Origin: Rhynochetos jubatus
Lineage: Eukaryota; Chordata; Aves; Eurypygiformes; Rhynochetidae
Assembly: GCA_027574665.1 (NCBI GenBank)
Contig: CM050655.1
Location: 9,171,170 to 9,235,169 of the forward strand
Direction: 5' to 3'
Length of the DNA: 64,000 bases
Position numbers and translations under genes: made by a program. Below the pieces are notes generated by a model. That model saw only the letters and a program-made list of their open reading frames with translations, had not been told where the DNA came from and searched no databases. Position 1 is the first letter of the stretch. Every line of letters begins with the position of its first letter. Positions 1 to 13,500 of the stretch are shown one piece after another.

Positions 1-1416
1 GACGTCAAAAAGCAGCGCCTCGATTTCTTCCCTATCAGAATAAGAAAACACTAAAAATACCCAATCAGAAATTCCCAATCCTACACTCTGGGCAGATGAT
101 GCAAGGCTGTGTACTGAAAACTGAATATTAAGAAATACTTCTTACTGGTGCAGTCAGGAACCGTTACCTTACACAAAGAAGAAATTCAACACCACTATGC
201 AATTGTGTCAGTGAAGATTTACACTGCAGTACTCTGGCGCCTGTACATGTAGGTGGATACATTTGTCCAGCCAACTCCAAAGTACATCCTTCATCCTTCC
301 TCCCCACATTTCATTCTCTGGGAGAGCTACAGCTGCTATAGTACAGCTTCCCCAGCACCAGTGTATCCACAATCCTAATTTTCTTCTTATGCCTATGTAA
401 ATACATTTTGAATTCTTATTTTGATGAACCTAGAGCTTCCATTTTTGTTCAATTAACTTGGAAACATCAATGGCTTGATTTCAAAGATAAACTTTTCATC
501 TCATGTTCTGTGAGCACTTAGAATATGGTATGCAGCCATTCACAGCTGAACTAATATGCTTTCTAAAATCATAAATAATGACAAGTGTACCAACAATTAA
601 TATTTTCTCTAATGGAAGCTGTCCTTTCTTACGATGTTTAAGTTCACAATCTCTGGGATTCAGGTTTTATTCACCTTTATAAGAAAAATGCAACCAAAAA
701 AGTATAAACAGCCATAGTAGTTATTTCCCTGTAACACAGTTAGTATGGATCAGTATTCTCTACCTCCATTATTAGCTCTTTTAAAAAGCTATATATTAAG
801 TTACTTAAAAAAAAAAAAGGTTTCAACAGGTTCAACTGAAGTAAAATTTTAGTTTATAAGTTATAAAACATTGTTTAAAAAGTAATTACAAAATTTATGC
901 CCTATATCCACAGAAAACAGTTTCTGAAGTCATGTGCTAGGCCATGCCAAACATATGGACAGTCTTATTTTATTACCATAAAGAAACTCACGCTTTAAAA
1001 TTCGAGATCAGCACAGATTATGACTTGTCCACAGGAAGCAAACAGCCCAAGAAAGACCTGGCTGCTGTTGCATCAGTAACAGAGCAGAATGACCGTGGTG
1101 TAGAAATAGGCTTTTATAGGTCTGTTTTCAGTACACCTTGAGAAATTCCTTCTACGAGAGCAAAAAGGTTTCAGCCAGAATGCCTTGCACGTTAAACAAA
1201 GTCCTTAAAAGTTTTCCTTTTGGACCATTATTCGTGTATCATGTTGCACAATCTTGTATATGCTTTCACTTTTCAATTCGTAAAACAAGTTTACTTTACA
1301 GATGGTGGCAATTTAAATCCCTAGTGATGTCAGGAAACATTTGTCTTAAAATAAATATTCCTTGATATCAACATGATTTTTTTTTTGTCTAAATCAGATC
1401 TTAAGAAATTATTAAC
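1..1416 (-). other. BICC1: BICC1 intron 18, 5' part
   Basis: Begins (minus sense) with gttaat at 1416 and runs off the window edge. I looked for the SAM-domain peptide (LPELFSKLGLGKY-like) in it and did not find it. AT-rich, with a short A run near 809-820. Confidence 0.85.
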
Positions 1417-1573
1417 CTGATTTGTTTTGTTTCCGTTTGGGGCTGCCAATTGAGGAGACAAATTCATTATGAGCTGTGGGTCCAAGCCCATTACGATCTC
1501 TCCAGTTGTCAGATTCACTGCCACTTCCCAGGTGCTCCCGGCTGTTGGACCGTGAGAGGGACATTGAGGAACC
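1417..1573 (-). CDS. BICC1: BICC1 exon 18 (157 nt), last coding exon in the window
   Basis: Fifty-two codons plus one base: [52 protein letters not shown]. It carries an RSNSREHL phosphorylatable stretch and a basic PKRKQNK cluster. The acceptor is tgcag and the donor gttaat. In human the SAM domain follows within about 30 residues; its exons are not in positions 1-1416. Confidence 0.95.
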
Positions 1574-4500
1574 CTGCAAACCAAAAAAAAGAAAGTTTGA
1601 GCAGAAAACACAACTTTCCCTGTGACTCGGATGTTTTCTTTGAGGCAGCCTGGTTAAAAGGCAGCTTTTAATGCTCGCAAACATTCTTTTGGCAGTTGAT
1701 CAACAGTCAAATAATTGCAAAATGGACACAACACCGGCAGGTGGGCTTAAAACATATGTAGTTTACAGATGTCAAGCTAAAGTTATTTAAAGATTGTGCT
1801 TCAAAATAAATTGCTCAGTATTTCCAAGTTTGTTTCCAAAATGTTCCATGGTGGCAAATTCCGACACAAATTCTGGATAAAGCAGTCCATCGACTATATC
1901 CCTTCACAAGGAAGGGAACACATCAGAACATCTATCTGAAGATAAGTGGGTCAAGTACCCAGTGCTTGACAACAACATGGTACTCAATACAACAATTCTG
2001 AGGTGGTTTATGACTTTGCAGATTTTTTTTTAAATAGTATTGTAGAGGAACATGAAAATCTAATTATCAACTGTCATCACTGTGGGTCAGAATGTTCCAA
2101 AGTAAGGCAAAAGCATTCTCTGAAAGCAGCAGTTAACTATGGAATTGGGTGGGGATGTATGGAAAAAAAAAAAAAAAAGATGGACTTTGATACCAAATGC
2201 TTACATGAACTAAAAACTGTGGAACCAAATGAACAATTCTATTATACACACGTGCAAATTCCAACTGAAAAGCGTAACTTAGGAGGCAGCTGTCTTTTCA
2301 GCTATTCGTTGACAACGCTACAGAAAAAAGGCTAAAACTCCTTGTCATCGGCAAAATCGGGAAGGCTGAGCTATGGTTAGTATGACTCAAACAATGAAGC
2401 AAGGTAGGAACTGACTTCAAGTCTTGCAGAAAAGCAAGAGACAGGGCCTCTACATTAAGTCAGATCGTAGCGATTGCAAAGGGATATGAAGTAAAGATGC
2501 CATCCAGTGTTGCTGGAAAACTGTATGCACAGTCAAGTATCACAGTCAGGATGAAACATGGAGCTTATTTTGCGAATCAAGTTCTCAGACGTTAGACTGA
2601 AATACCGCTGCTACGTCTGCTCAGAGACTTCAACACATGACGCTCAAATGCGCACATGTACGGAGGAAGCGTGACGGTACTGCCTCTAACACCAACGATG
2701 TTGAAGGCAGCTAAACAGAAGAAGGATACATGGCATCCCAATTTTTTATTTTCCCCAGATGTTTCCACAATAGCTCACATCAACCAATGGAAACAGGAGT
2801 CCTAACACGCTATCATCTCACTGGAAGGAGCGAAGCTGTGGTTTGCACATGGGCAGACTCCGAGTGACCAACATAGTGTTCTCGGTTAGAATGAGATGGC
2901 TGCTTAGAGACTTTCAGCGGTGCGTCATCGTTTGGGGGAAAGCCCCGTCCCAGCTCAATCAGTTTGGAAAAGTACGTAAAAAAGTTCAGATTCTGGTTGT
3001 AGCCTTTTCTCTCCCCCTGGTTACTACTGCAAGCTCATTACATCTCTCCAAACCTATTACGTGGAGCTGAACGATACAAAAGTTGACAGGTCAAGTGGGG
3101 AACACCACAGCACATTTTTAGCATGGCTGAGTATTTATTTTCCCCTTAAAAGCTAGCTGTATGAAGTCCCAGTCCTGAAGAAACATACCACTTAGATTTT
3201 ATGTAAGTAGGACAGAAATAAAGAAAAGATGTCTCTATTGAAGTTGGTAAAGACTACAGCAAGGAAACACACTATAAAGCAACTTCGGAATGCCTTTGAA
3301 AAGAAAGGAATGTAAACTCCCTGCAAGATTGCCATGGTGGGACTCTGAAGAGACTTGCTGGACCCTACGGTTGCCCTCTCTCTGGGAAATTTCTGGGCCC
3401 AGTGAAGAGGGCAAATAGAGCAAGCTCTTCCAGTCCTTCAGCTCTGTCAACAGAAGATGAGCTGCAGCCATTTCTTGTTCTGACATTCTGCTCCACCGTG
3501 CACCGATTAATATTACACAGTTCATCTGTTATTTACACATTGTTTTAATTAGGTTACAAAACTCCTACCACTTGTTTGCAGTACTGAGACATGTGGTCCC
3601 ATCAGTTGTTTTACGTTTCTTTAAACAAATATATTTTCAGGAGCAGACTTCTATAAAGCTAGAGTAAGATTTATAAAGAGGATATGATTGTGTGTGTTGG
3701 GCTGAATGTGTTCCATATGCCTTAATCTTTACATGAGAAAGATTTTTCACAATTAAAAAATATTTAGAACCCTAAAAGGATAGCTAAAAATTTTATCTCC
3801 AAGACTTCTTTTTACAAAAGTTAGACATTTCTCACGAGAAACAACTGTATCATTCAGAAGAAATAAAATTTCCATTACAGTATAGTTTTTTATACCTCAT
3901 ACGTAGTTGTCATAGATGGCTTGTACGATACAGGATTAGCTCTTCTTAGTTCCTTGATGGTTTCTGCAGGCATAGATTTAGAGAACCCCAAACCACTCCA
4001 CGTATTCGTTGGAGTTCTTACTTCCGTTACAACTGGCTTCTTTAACATGGCTGAAGAGAGACAAAACAGTAAATCTCAACCTTAGTAAATGTACTGAGGT
4101 GATAATCCTGAAGTCACGTATGCTAATAGACGTCAACCCACCAAACGGTACATTCTAAACACTTCCACTTGCTACACAGCTTGAATCCTGGCCCTCCTTA
4201 AGGCAATTTACTCTGAAGATAATTAAACACCACAGGGCTGCTAGGAAGCCAAAAGAATCATATCTGTTTCAAAAAAGTGTTTCTGGTTTTCTTTTTGTGT
4301 AAGAGGAATATGGTTTATTTCTAACAGGGTCAAAGATACGGTTAAGTCCCTTATCAATTTTGTAACTTAATTTATCTCTGAAATACGGACAAACTTTGCC
4401 AACATGATAAACATCTTAAGGTTTAATTTGCATCCAAATAAAATCAAGTATTACAGCTGCGATGTCTCTGAAAACAACATGGATCATTCGCATGTGGATA

Positions 4501-7500
4501 CACTCACACAGGGTATCCCATCTGAAATTCGTTTATATGGTATTTCATACTGTCTTGGTATCAAGAAGTTTTTGGAACATGAAGACTAATACACAGATGT
4601 TACATTATTGGCTTTATATGGATTAAAAATCAAATTACAAAACTGATTCTTTTCTTCTGAAAATTCTTTCAGCCGTGTACTAACAAACTTCTCAGGAGTC
4701 AATGTTTATCCACATACCTTTGGTTGCCAGTAGCTTCTTCTGTTCGTAGTCAAATGCCTAAAAATTAAACATGTAGAAGAAGCTTGTAATTGCCATTCTA
4801 GCTGAATGTCTTTGCAGTACTCAGCTCTTTGTAAAATCAAAGGTTTTGCAAGTGGCCAGTGAACACATCTAGGAGAAACCTGAAGTACTGCACAGTAATT
4901 TGACAGTAGTCCAGTTAGAGCCTTAGTTACTCCAAATGCTCACTCAAACACGGATAACAAACACTTCAAATATCTATCCGATATCCACTGGAGTGAGGCT
5001 GCAGCAGTGTTTACAAACTGCTTAGATAGAATTTTTCTTTAATAAAACGTTTTCTTTTCAAGCATAGTTTTTTTTGCCTTGATCTTAATTGTTCTTCACA
5101 TGTTTACCTGCATGTTTACGTATGACGGCTGCGGAGCTAGACGTGCTCTTTCAGAATTCTGCTGTGCAGCTGCTGCACGCTCTGCTGCCCGTTCACTTCC
5201 AGGAGCCTTTTTGTCGGCCATGGGACTTTCAGAAGCACTTAACTCTGCATCTGAGAGCAGCCTCTCTGCGGTACTGTGGGAGCAAAGTCAGTATTAACTC
5301 CAGCTGCCTTTTTCCACAAGCAGCAAACACTCACTACAATTCTGATAATTGAGCTTTATCCTGAGAAGTTTGGCACCAAAATCCAAGAAATGCCAGTAGG
5401 CAAACATCTCGGCATTTTCAGCAATATTTCCAGAGTCACAGCTTGCTTTTACCTGGTTCTCTCTCAGTGAAACAAAGCATGTACTGCTGCTTTCTGCATT
5501 ACCAGTGTGAGGCATAGTTTATAGATTCCCATTTGAGCTGTCTGGTGTCCAGAATTATCACATGCAATCCCCACACAGTCTGACTTTATACCGTTCAGCC
5601 TTGCTCGAGCCAGGAGCTCAGCAGTTCTAACAGATGGACAGTGGTAGGATAGAGAGAGATGCCTAATAGGGACTAAGAAAGTTAACATGAGTCCTACTTC
5701 TAGGTTAGATTCTAGGAAGAAATTCTTCACAGAGAGGGTGGGGAGGCACTGGAACAGGTTGCCCAGAGAAGCTGTGGATGCCTCATCCCTGGGAGTGTCC
5801 AAGGCCAGGCTGGATGAGGCTCTGAGCAACCTGGTCTAGTGGAGGGTGTCCCTGCCCATGGCAGGGGGTTGGAACTAGATGAGCTCTAAGGTCCCTTCCA
5901 ACCAAAACCAGCCTATGATGATAATGATACTTGCTTTTATAGCTTCCATAATTGCAGTCCGACATGCCAAAGCACATCTTAATGTAATCCTTTCTAAGAG
6001 TCAGCCACATTTTATGCCTACTCGAGAGGAGAATAAACTCTGACTTCAGTGCAAAGTGACCATGTTTTAGGTGCTGTAGACTACCCCAGAAAAATGCCCT
6101 AAGGAAACTGAACCATGTATCCTCAACAAAAAGAACAAGACATTCAAACAACCAAGTGCCATACCAACAACTGAGTCTGGTTAGCAGGAATCCTTGGATT
6201 TCTAAACTATGACAGCAGTATTAATGAAATACACATTGTAGCTTTAACATTCTAAATAAATCAGGTAAGAGAAAATATGCATCTCAAGAGAGTGATGATA
6301 AACAGTTCCCAAAAGGAATGGCAAAAACACTCCTCAGAGTAGATTGGACAAAACATTGTGTTAAGCACAAATTCTGCATTGCCAAGATATGTTATGACTC
6401 AAAAGAGCCTTTCCCACTGCTGGCTCATTTAAAAAAAACACAAACAAAAAAATCATTAAGACAAGTGTTTGAGAACATGCTGCTATGCCCTGAATACAGT
6501 TTTTTTAAGAAGAAAACAGCCTCAAGTCTGGTCAAAAGGAAAAAGGCTGTCGGTTAGGAATTGTTCTCAAAGCAATCAATAAAAAAAAAGGAAAGTGCGA
6601 AAATGTATCCTTTAGAAGTAATTAATTAGAGTCACATTGAAAAAAAATCCCCACTGTTCTGGAAGAGGAATCAAATCTACTTTTTTCAGCCCCAAGAAAA
6701 ATACATAGGAAGTACAACGATCGATGTGCTTAAAAATCACGCCAAATTTAAATGAGCTCTGAGTATTTCATCACCGAACCACCCCTTCTACCTACAAAAC
6801 CATGTTAACTATCTTTGCATGGTGAAAGTTCCATTAACCGGTATTTGCACATTTAAACTTACTGTAAATGAGAGTTTTTGGTGCCTTGCAGTAGCTCAAC
6901 CGTTTGCCTCTTAGAACAGGACTGCTTGGAAGAGCTCATCATCTGCTTCAGATCACTGGTATTTGCTGAATGGGATGGACTTCTTGGCATGCCCACTTCG
7001 ACAAAAGCATCATTGCAACCTACAAGAGCAATAAAGGCACTAGTTAAACAAAACCCCTCTTAAGCTCTAGTGAACTTACTGAAGGACTGACAACTACAGA
7101 ACAAAACCTACTCTTTCTCCTTACGGAATTATTCTCATCTTCATGGATAAGAACTTGGTCAAGGTGAAGAAGTCAGAAATTTAAGTTCAAATGCACAAAA
7201 AAGGTGTTAGTATTAACATACATAGTAGACACCAAGTATTTTCTTCTTTAAAAAACTATTTTACGTAATATTAGTTAATATTAAATCTGAAGACTGACAA
7301 TCAGAAGTGACTAAGTATTCCAAACCAATTGGATTTTTTATCCAGCATTAACAAACCTTGCCAGATGCTCAGATAACTTTTGCTGGAATAAAAGCTTCCC
7401 ACTTAACGTTCAAGTATCTTTAGAATGTGTTTTTACAAATATTTATCACCTTAATTGGGCAATGTACCCTTTACTCAAACCAGCATTCCAAATGACTACA

Positions 7501-10500
7501 GCCCTTAATAAATGAGCATCTCTTTATTCATCAGTACTTGCAACGGAAACAAGGCCTTTACACATATTTGGTCAAGTCTGAAGTGAAACTGGCTTTCCCC
7601 AGCCCCAGAAATGACCGGAACAGTTCGTTAGGTCCTTTAGCTCCTAAAAGGCAGCGTAACTGAAATGTTATGAAACATGCAAATCAATTCTGTTTGCAAG
7701 TGTCACCTAGGTTTGATCGACACATCGTTTGCTGCAATAACCTTCTCAGAGGCGTTTCATTAAGAAGAAAAAAATACAGTATCATTTAAACCAGCAGAGA
7801 TTGTTTTAAGCAATGAAAAGCTGTAAAACATACTAACATTTTCATGGGTTATTTCCCTCTGCTCTTACGGAATAAATAATGTCACAAGTGCGTTTACATT
7901 GACTCAAGGTGTTCCTATCAACAGCACAGCTTAGATACTACAACTTCAGTTTATCTGACTACAAATCTGGGAGATGCAGCAATATCTTCCTTTAACATGG
8001 CTGCAAAATCAGTGTACAGGAAATATTTACATGTTTGTTTCACTAACTGTACAAAGACTGCACGTACAATACCAGACAAAAGAAGAAAACGTCAAAACGT
8101 TACCTTCTGCAGTATTTGACTTGGCAGCTACTTGTTCTGAGGCACCATGAGTACTCGGTTGTCTTACCGGATCACTGTGGGTTGTGCTCAACACATTTTC
8201 TCCTAGTGACGTGGCAGACAGTGCAGCATACTTGATATTTGAGGTCTGAAACGATTGTCAAAAATCACTGAAGTGACTGTTGTGCTTATGGAAACATGGA
8301 AAGAATTTCCCTTTTCTATCTGTACAGCAGGACAAGAAATTCATTCCTAATAGAACAATACCCTTGGAATGTTCCATTTTCCAATCTAAGTTGTATTTTG
8401 AAGACACCACTGTTCTATTTCTATACTTAGTAGCTCTAAGAATGCACTGGTGTAGCTCGTTTTCTCTTTCAGCTTGTCATAGTAGGAGTTTATTACAAAC
8501 TGCTCTAGTTCTCCCGAGGTATCACCACTTACCTTTACATGACCATTTAAAGAAGGTGAGCCTTTTTTACTCTCTGACTGCATGCCATTGACATGGACTT
8601 CAACAGGAGTCAAGCCTGGTGGTGGAGATGGAGTGTTCTGGCCATAACTAGGTACTCCAGACAACAGAATACTCGTTAAAGTTGCTTGGGCAGTAGACGG
8701 TATCATTAGGTGTGGAATAGCAGAAAAACCTGTAACAAAATCTGATTAAGTTCCTCATTTAACTTCCTCCAGCACTACAGAACTTCATATAAATCTGTGT
8801 GGCTTTGATACATCACTAAACAGGTTTCCACTGAAACGGATGCCAAAACCATAATGCTTAATGTCATCCTTACTCTGTAGGCTAACATAGTTTCCTATAC
8901 AAAACAGACCAAAACACTGCATGTGACAGCATCTCCTAAGTTTATATTAAGTTACAAATTTAAGTCTGTATATTTATTAATCTGTGCTAAGAAAAACAAG
9001 AATTAAGGCTCTAAAGAATGAACAATTCTGGACTTTTCAGCTGTCATTCTAACAACTTACTGTTACACAACTCATTTAATTTACATTTAAGTTCCACGAA
9101 CCTGTGGCATTCGTGTTCGCAAGAGATGTTGCCCATAACGTGGGACTAGGCGTGCCTGAACTTGGACTCTGTAAGGGACTCACAGAGCTATTAAGGGCAT
9201 TCAGCAGAGAATTTGGAGCTGTTGAGGTGTTGACTGACAGGGCTGTTGGACCTAAAAGGCCTGCAGAAAGTTACACAAGTGAATATTTAGGTAAGACATA
9301 CACAAAAACGTTTTTATAAAAGTACCAATTAAGAACAAGCAAAACTCCACTAAATTGCACCAGCATGTATTTTACAAATGAATTTTACCATTAAACCTGC
9401 TGCTAATTTTATGCAGAGGACACGTTAAGAACAAGCATTCTTACCCTGGAACATCTGTCTAAGAAGAATTGTACCATCTCTTATGTCCATCTACTGGACC
9501 CTATTGTCAGAACAGTCTCTGTTGGCTGCTTCTCAGCCCCACCATCCCTTTGTATCCCCTTCATTGCTTCTGTCAGTTTGTTCTAAGAGGCATCACTTAG
9601 AGAACAAGAAAGCGCCTACACTTCACAAGCTTCCTTTCATTTCAGACAATAACCTTGTCCTCAGAAGCTCATATGAACAAACCACTACTCCTACACTACT
9701 TAATTCTGTTTTGCACCTTCACCACTGACCGCAAATCATCCCCCACTGCTTGTTCCCAAAGCATTCCCTCAAACCAGCTCTTCACATAAGAACATTCCCA
9801 AGCAAGTCCAGTGCTACGCTCTACAGAGGTAAAAACACAACCCCACAGTGCAGGCATGACAAGAACGGTAACAAAAGCAGCATCACAATCCACAGTCAAA
9901 TGGCACAAACACTTGTGTGAACCCCAAGAAAGCATCTGACATCGACCTACGCAGCGCAGCACTCCTGGGTGGCAGGTCGCAAGGGAGCATGGCGGTTACG
10001 TGAGAAGTCTGAGTTTCAAGAACCGGTGTCAAGATATGTCACCAAGTTCTTCTGGGACTGCTGTGCTATGTGCTTCTTCCATAAAATTACATTAAGACAG
10101 AAAACGTACAGTTCTGTCCTAAATGTCATACTGGTAAGAAAGACCTAAACTAGCAGCACGTGTGTCCCTCAATCACAGCGAGATGCAGCCAGAACTGAAA
10201 TGGGGTGTCAGCCACGTTAACTTCCACAGTACTGCTGCCAGGCTTCGGTACCTACCCGGGCTCAGGACAGCCTGAGAAATCACACTGTTACCAAAGAAGA
10301 AAAGTCACTTCAAAGACTTCTGGAAGTTGTAAAAACAACGTCCTGTTTCACCTGCACTTCCCTCCCTTTCACTTCCAGATGAGTGGCGTGTCAGCTTCCA
10401 GAGGATATTCTGCAGAGGTGACTCACAGGGCTGATTACGAAAGCCTCGGAGGAAGTTTTGCAATGAGCAGCCCTTGAAAGGCCAGACGCTTTTGGAATTC

Positions 10501-13500
10501 CCTAATGCTCTAACACTATTCCTCATGCAAAACACACATCTGGTCTTTTTTTCCTAGTACAAGTGAATTAAGTTTCAAACAAACATATATCTACTAAAAA
10601 AAGAGAGATATACATATATATAGAGAGAGAACAGAACACATACCAAGCCCAGTGAGACCTAGTCCTGCTGAGGACAGGATATCCAAACCAGGACACGACA
10701 GACCAACAGGGCAGGAGACAGTAGAGGGATTTGATGCTATGGTAACTCCACTACTTTCAAGTCCCAAGAGACATTTCCGTGCCTCATACATATTTAAGGC
10801 ATTTCGTTCAACACTTTTTACAATCACAGACTGTAGGGAAAGAAAGCAAAACACCATAAAAAAGGAAAATCAATGAGTAACACAGCTACCTAACATGGAT
10901 CTGCAGCACAGGCAACTCTTCATGATACTCCGGCATGGTTCTCAGTAACAGCAGTCAGAGACAGCATGAGATAATGTCCATTAATTAGCAACTATGCAAA
11001 TGCAGTGGCATTGATGGTAAGTTTAGGGATTTTGTTTGCACTTGACAGTGAGAATGATGAAAGCCTTTTCTGTCTAAGAAAAACAATATTGTTGTACCTT
11101 GGTGCTATTTGGTATACCAAATCTTAAGTGCCCAGGATCTAGAGAAGTGAGCCAGTAACTGAAACCTTATCTTCTCTTTTATCTGAGGTCTGTACCTCAA
11201 AATGGACAAAAAAGTTGTTCATATTCAATTCAGCTATTAAATTCATAGATGTCTGAGAATAAAGTAAAAAATGCCTGGAAAATTACACAGCAAAACCCAT
11301 TATTTGTTACTTGTATGTTCTCTATCTGATGCTGCTTTGTACTGATTGTGTATCTCCCCACACAGAGAGGCTCACTTATTGACACATTTCATATTTTGAA
11401 ATCTTTGTTATATCATTATGTACAACAATGCGGATAACTGAGTGCCCTAGCCCTACTTGCCTGAGAATTTTACAGTGAAACTATTCCATTAGAAGTATTT
11501 TGTTGTTCTGTTTCTTGTGGTTCTTTCCAACATCTTGTGTAGAACAGTCAGACTTTTCTCACAGTCATATTATTTGGTTTTGGGGTTGGGGTGTTTTTTT
11601 TGTTTTGTTTAATTCTGATTGCTAAACACTACTGCAGTTATGTGGGGGAGCAGCAATTTAAGACAGATTTCTTTAAAAACAAATTAAGAGTAGTTCTAGT
11701 CAGATCCAATTTATCTCCTCATACTTTATTTCCTTTATCAGTATCTCCATACAAAAGCTAATCTCCGGATTCTCAAGTATTTAATGAAAAAGTCGTATTA
11801 CCATAAAGGAAAGAGAGCTGTTCTAACATTTAAATTGATATTTCAAGCAGAAAATATATATGCCTTTCACAAGTTCATGATCCATTAAGTTAGGGAGGAG
11901 TAGACATGTCATCTCATCAGCTCTGAAAAGTTGTCATGAAAGCCTAAAAAGCATCCATCAGCTTTTCACCAACCTTGTTTGGTTGCTTTGGCTTCGGCTT
12001 AATGCTTATGAAGACATCTAACTGCTCCATTAGCTGCGTTATAAACTGTGGTTCTACTTCAATTTCTTCCTTCATATCAAACATGAGCACAAGAGGAAGG
12101 CAACCCTGAAAAGACAAGACGCAACAATTCATAAAACTTGTAAGAGATCCCTTCCCCGAAGACGTTAGCAATAATCGGCAATATAGAGCTTGTAACACAT
12201 GTACAGCATGACACGGTAAGCTGAGAAAAATAGCAAGGATGAAATTTAAGTCAAGCCATTCCCTTGTACGCAAGCATAGAGGTCTATCTTCCCACCCTGG
12301 GATTCTGAACAAACAGCTTGGTGGTATAAAGGGGCAGTGATGTGTTGAAAACTTGACATTCCAGTCAGCACTGCCCCCCCCCCCCAGCATTAGCTATTGA
12401 TACAGACTCAGAGGCGCCTGGAGGACTCAAATTCAGAAACTACTATTATCTATTAAATCAGAACAAAATATTGTCAGGAACTGATGGCAGCACTCTCGTG
12501 TACTCAAATGGCCCATGTTAAACTATGAGATAAGGAAACACTATTTTGGAAAAATTTCTCTGTAAGTCAGCATTGCTTAAGTCTTAACGTTTACGTTCCT
12601 TTTCCCCTGCCCTGGATCACTAGAGCAGCTCTGTAAGTATTTTCCAGCAATATGGATGACATCTCTGAAGCACTTAAAATACCCAAACTTAAAACACCCA
12701 CAACAGCACCCCTAAAAAAAAGCCCAGACCTGAAAAACAACAACAAAATCAATTGTCACAGGATATCTCGAAATTATTAGACTGTTATTTCTCATAAAGT
12801 AACAAAAATGGAGGGTAGAAAGTCAGTGAAAACCAAATACTACTTGTGAATTTAGGTTCACAAATTAAGTAAACGTGGTATTGTATATATGTGGGGAAAA
12901 AGCCACAGTCAGGTATATTCAAGGAAGGGTTCTTAATTAGTTTCCTGCTTTTGCTTCAGAATGAAAAGCAGCAAATTAGCGTATTTATTCTTTACATCAC
13001 TAGTTCAATATAATTTCATATTTTAGTAGCACTTCTCAGCAATGCCACCTATAGCTACATGATACTTCTCAAACCTAAATTAAAATAATTTTAACTTAAG
13101 GGAAATCAAAGCAAGGCATCTTGACTATTTTGACTTCAGGAAGACTGACAAACACAGCTTCACTCCACAAAGTGAACTTATCTGAAAAGATCCATTTCTA
13201 ATAAAGCCTACTGAAAAAACACTAAAAATCAATAATCAAGGATTTTATGGTAACAGAACTGCTAGGAGCATTTCGTATTTGGATTTTCCAATTTAAAAAA
13301 AAAAAAAGTTACAGAAATAAGTATCAGAAGGTCTCACCAACAGCCTGATGAATGAAAACACAACTACAAGTTAACAGGAAAAACAAACTTAAAAACGGAC
13401 ATGTCAGATTTTGATAAGCACATTAAAAGGCTTGCTTTTTACACTACCATTTTGTTACTGTACATTAAGGCACCTACACGATGGTATTGAGAGGAACAGG

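Noticed and set aside
1-1416. Search for SAM-domain coding exons of BICC1
   Set aside because: No frame on the minus strand gives the conserved SAM peptide or a phase-1 acceptor exon; they are presumably beyond the left edge.
5079-5352. Plus-strand open frames over 5079-5352
   Set aside because: Antisense shadows of BICC1 exon 15, whose minus frame is phase-matched and conserved.
9104-9319. Plus-strand open frame of 71 codons
   Set aside because: Antisense shadow of BICC1 exon 11.
11944-12390. 148-codon minus-strand open frame
   Set aside because: Only the part 11974-12105 is BICC1 exon 9; the rest is intron read-through on both sides, starting beyond a C12 run.
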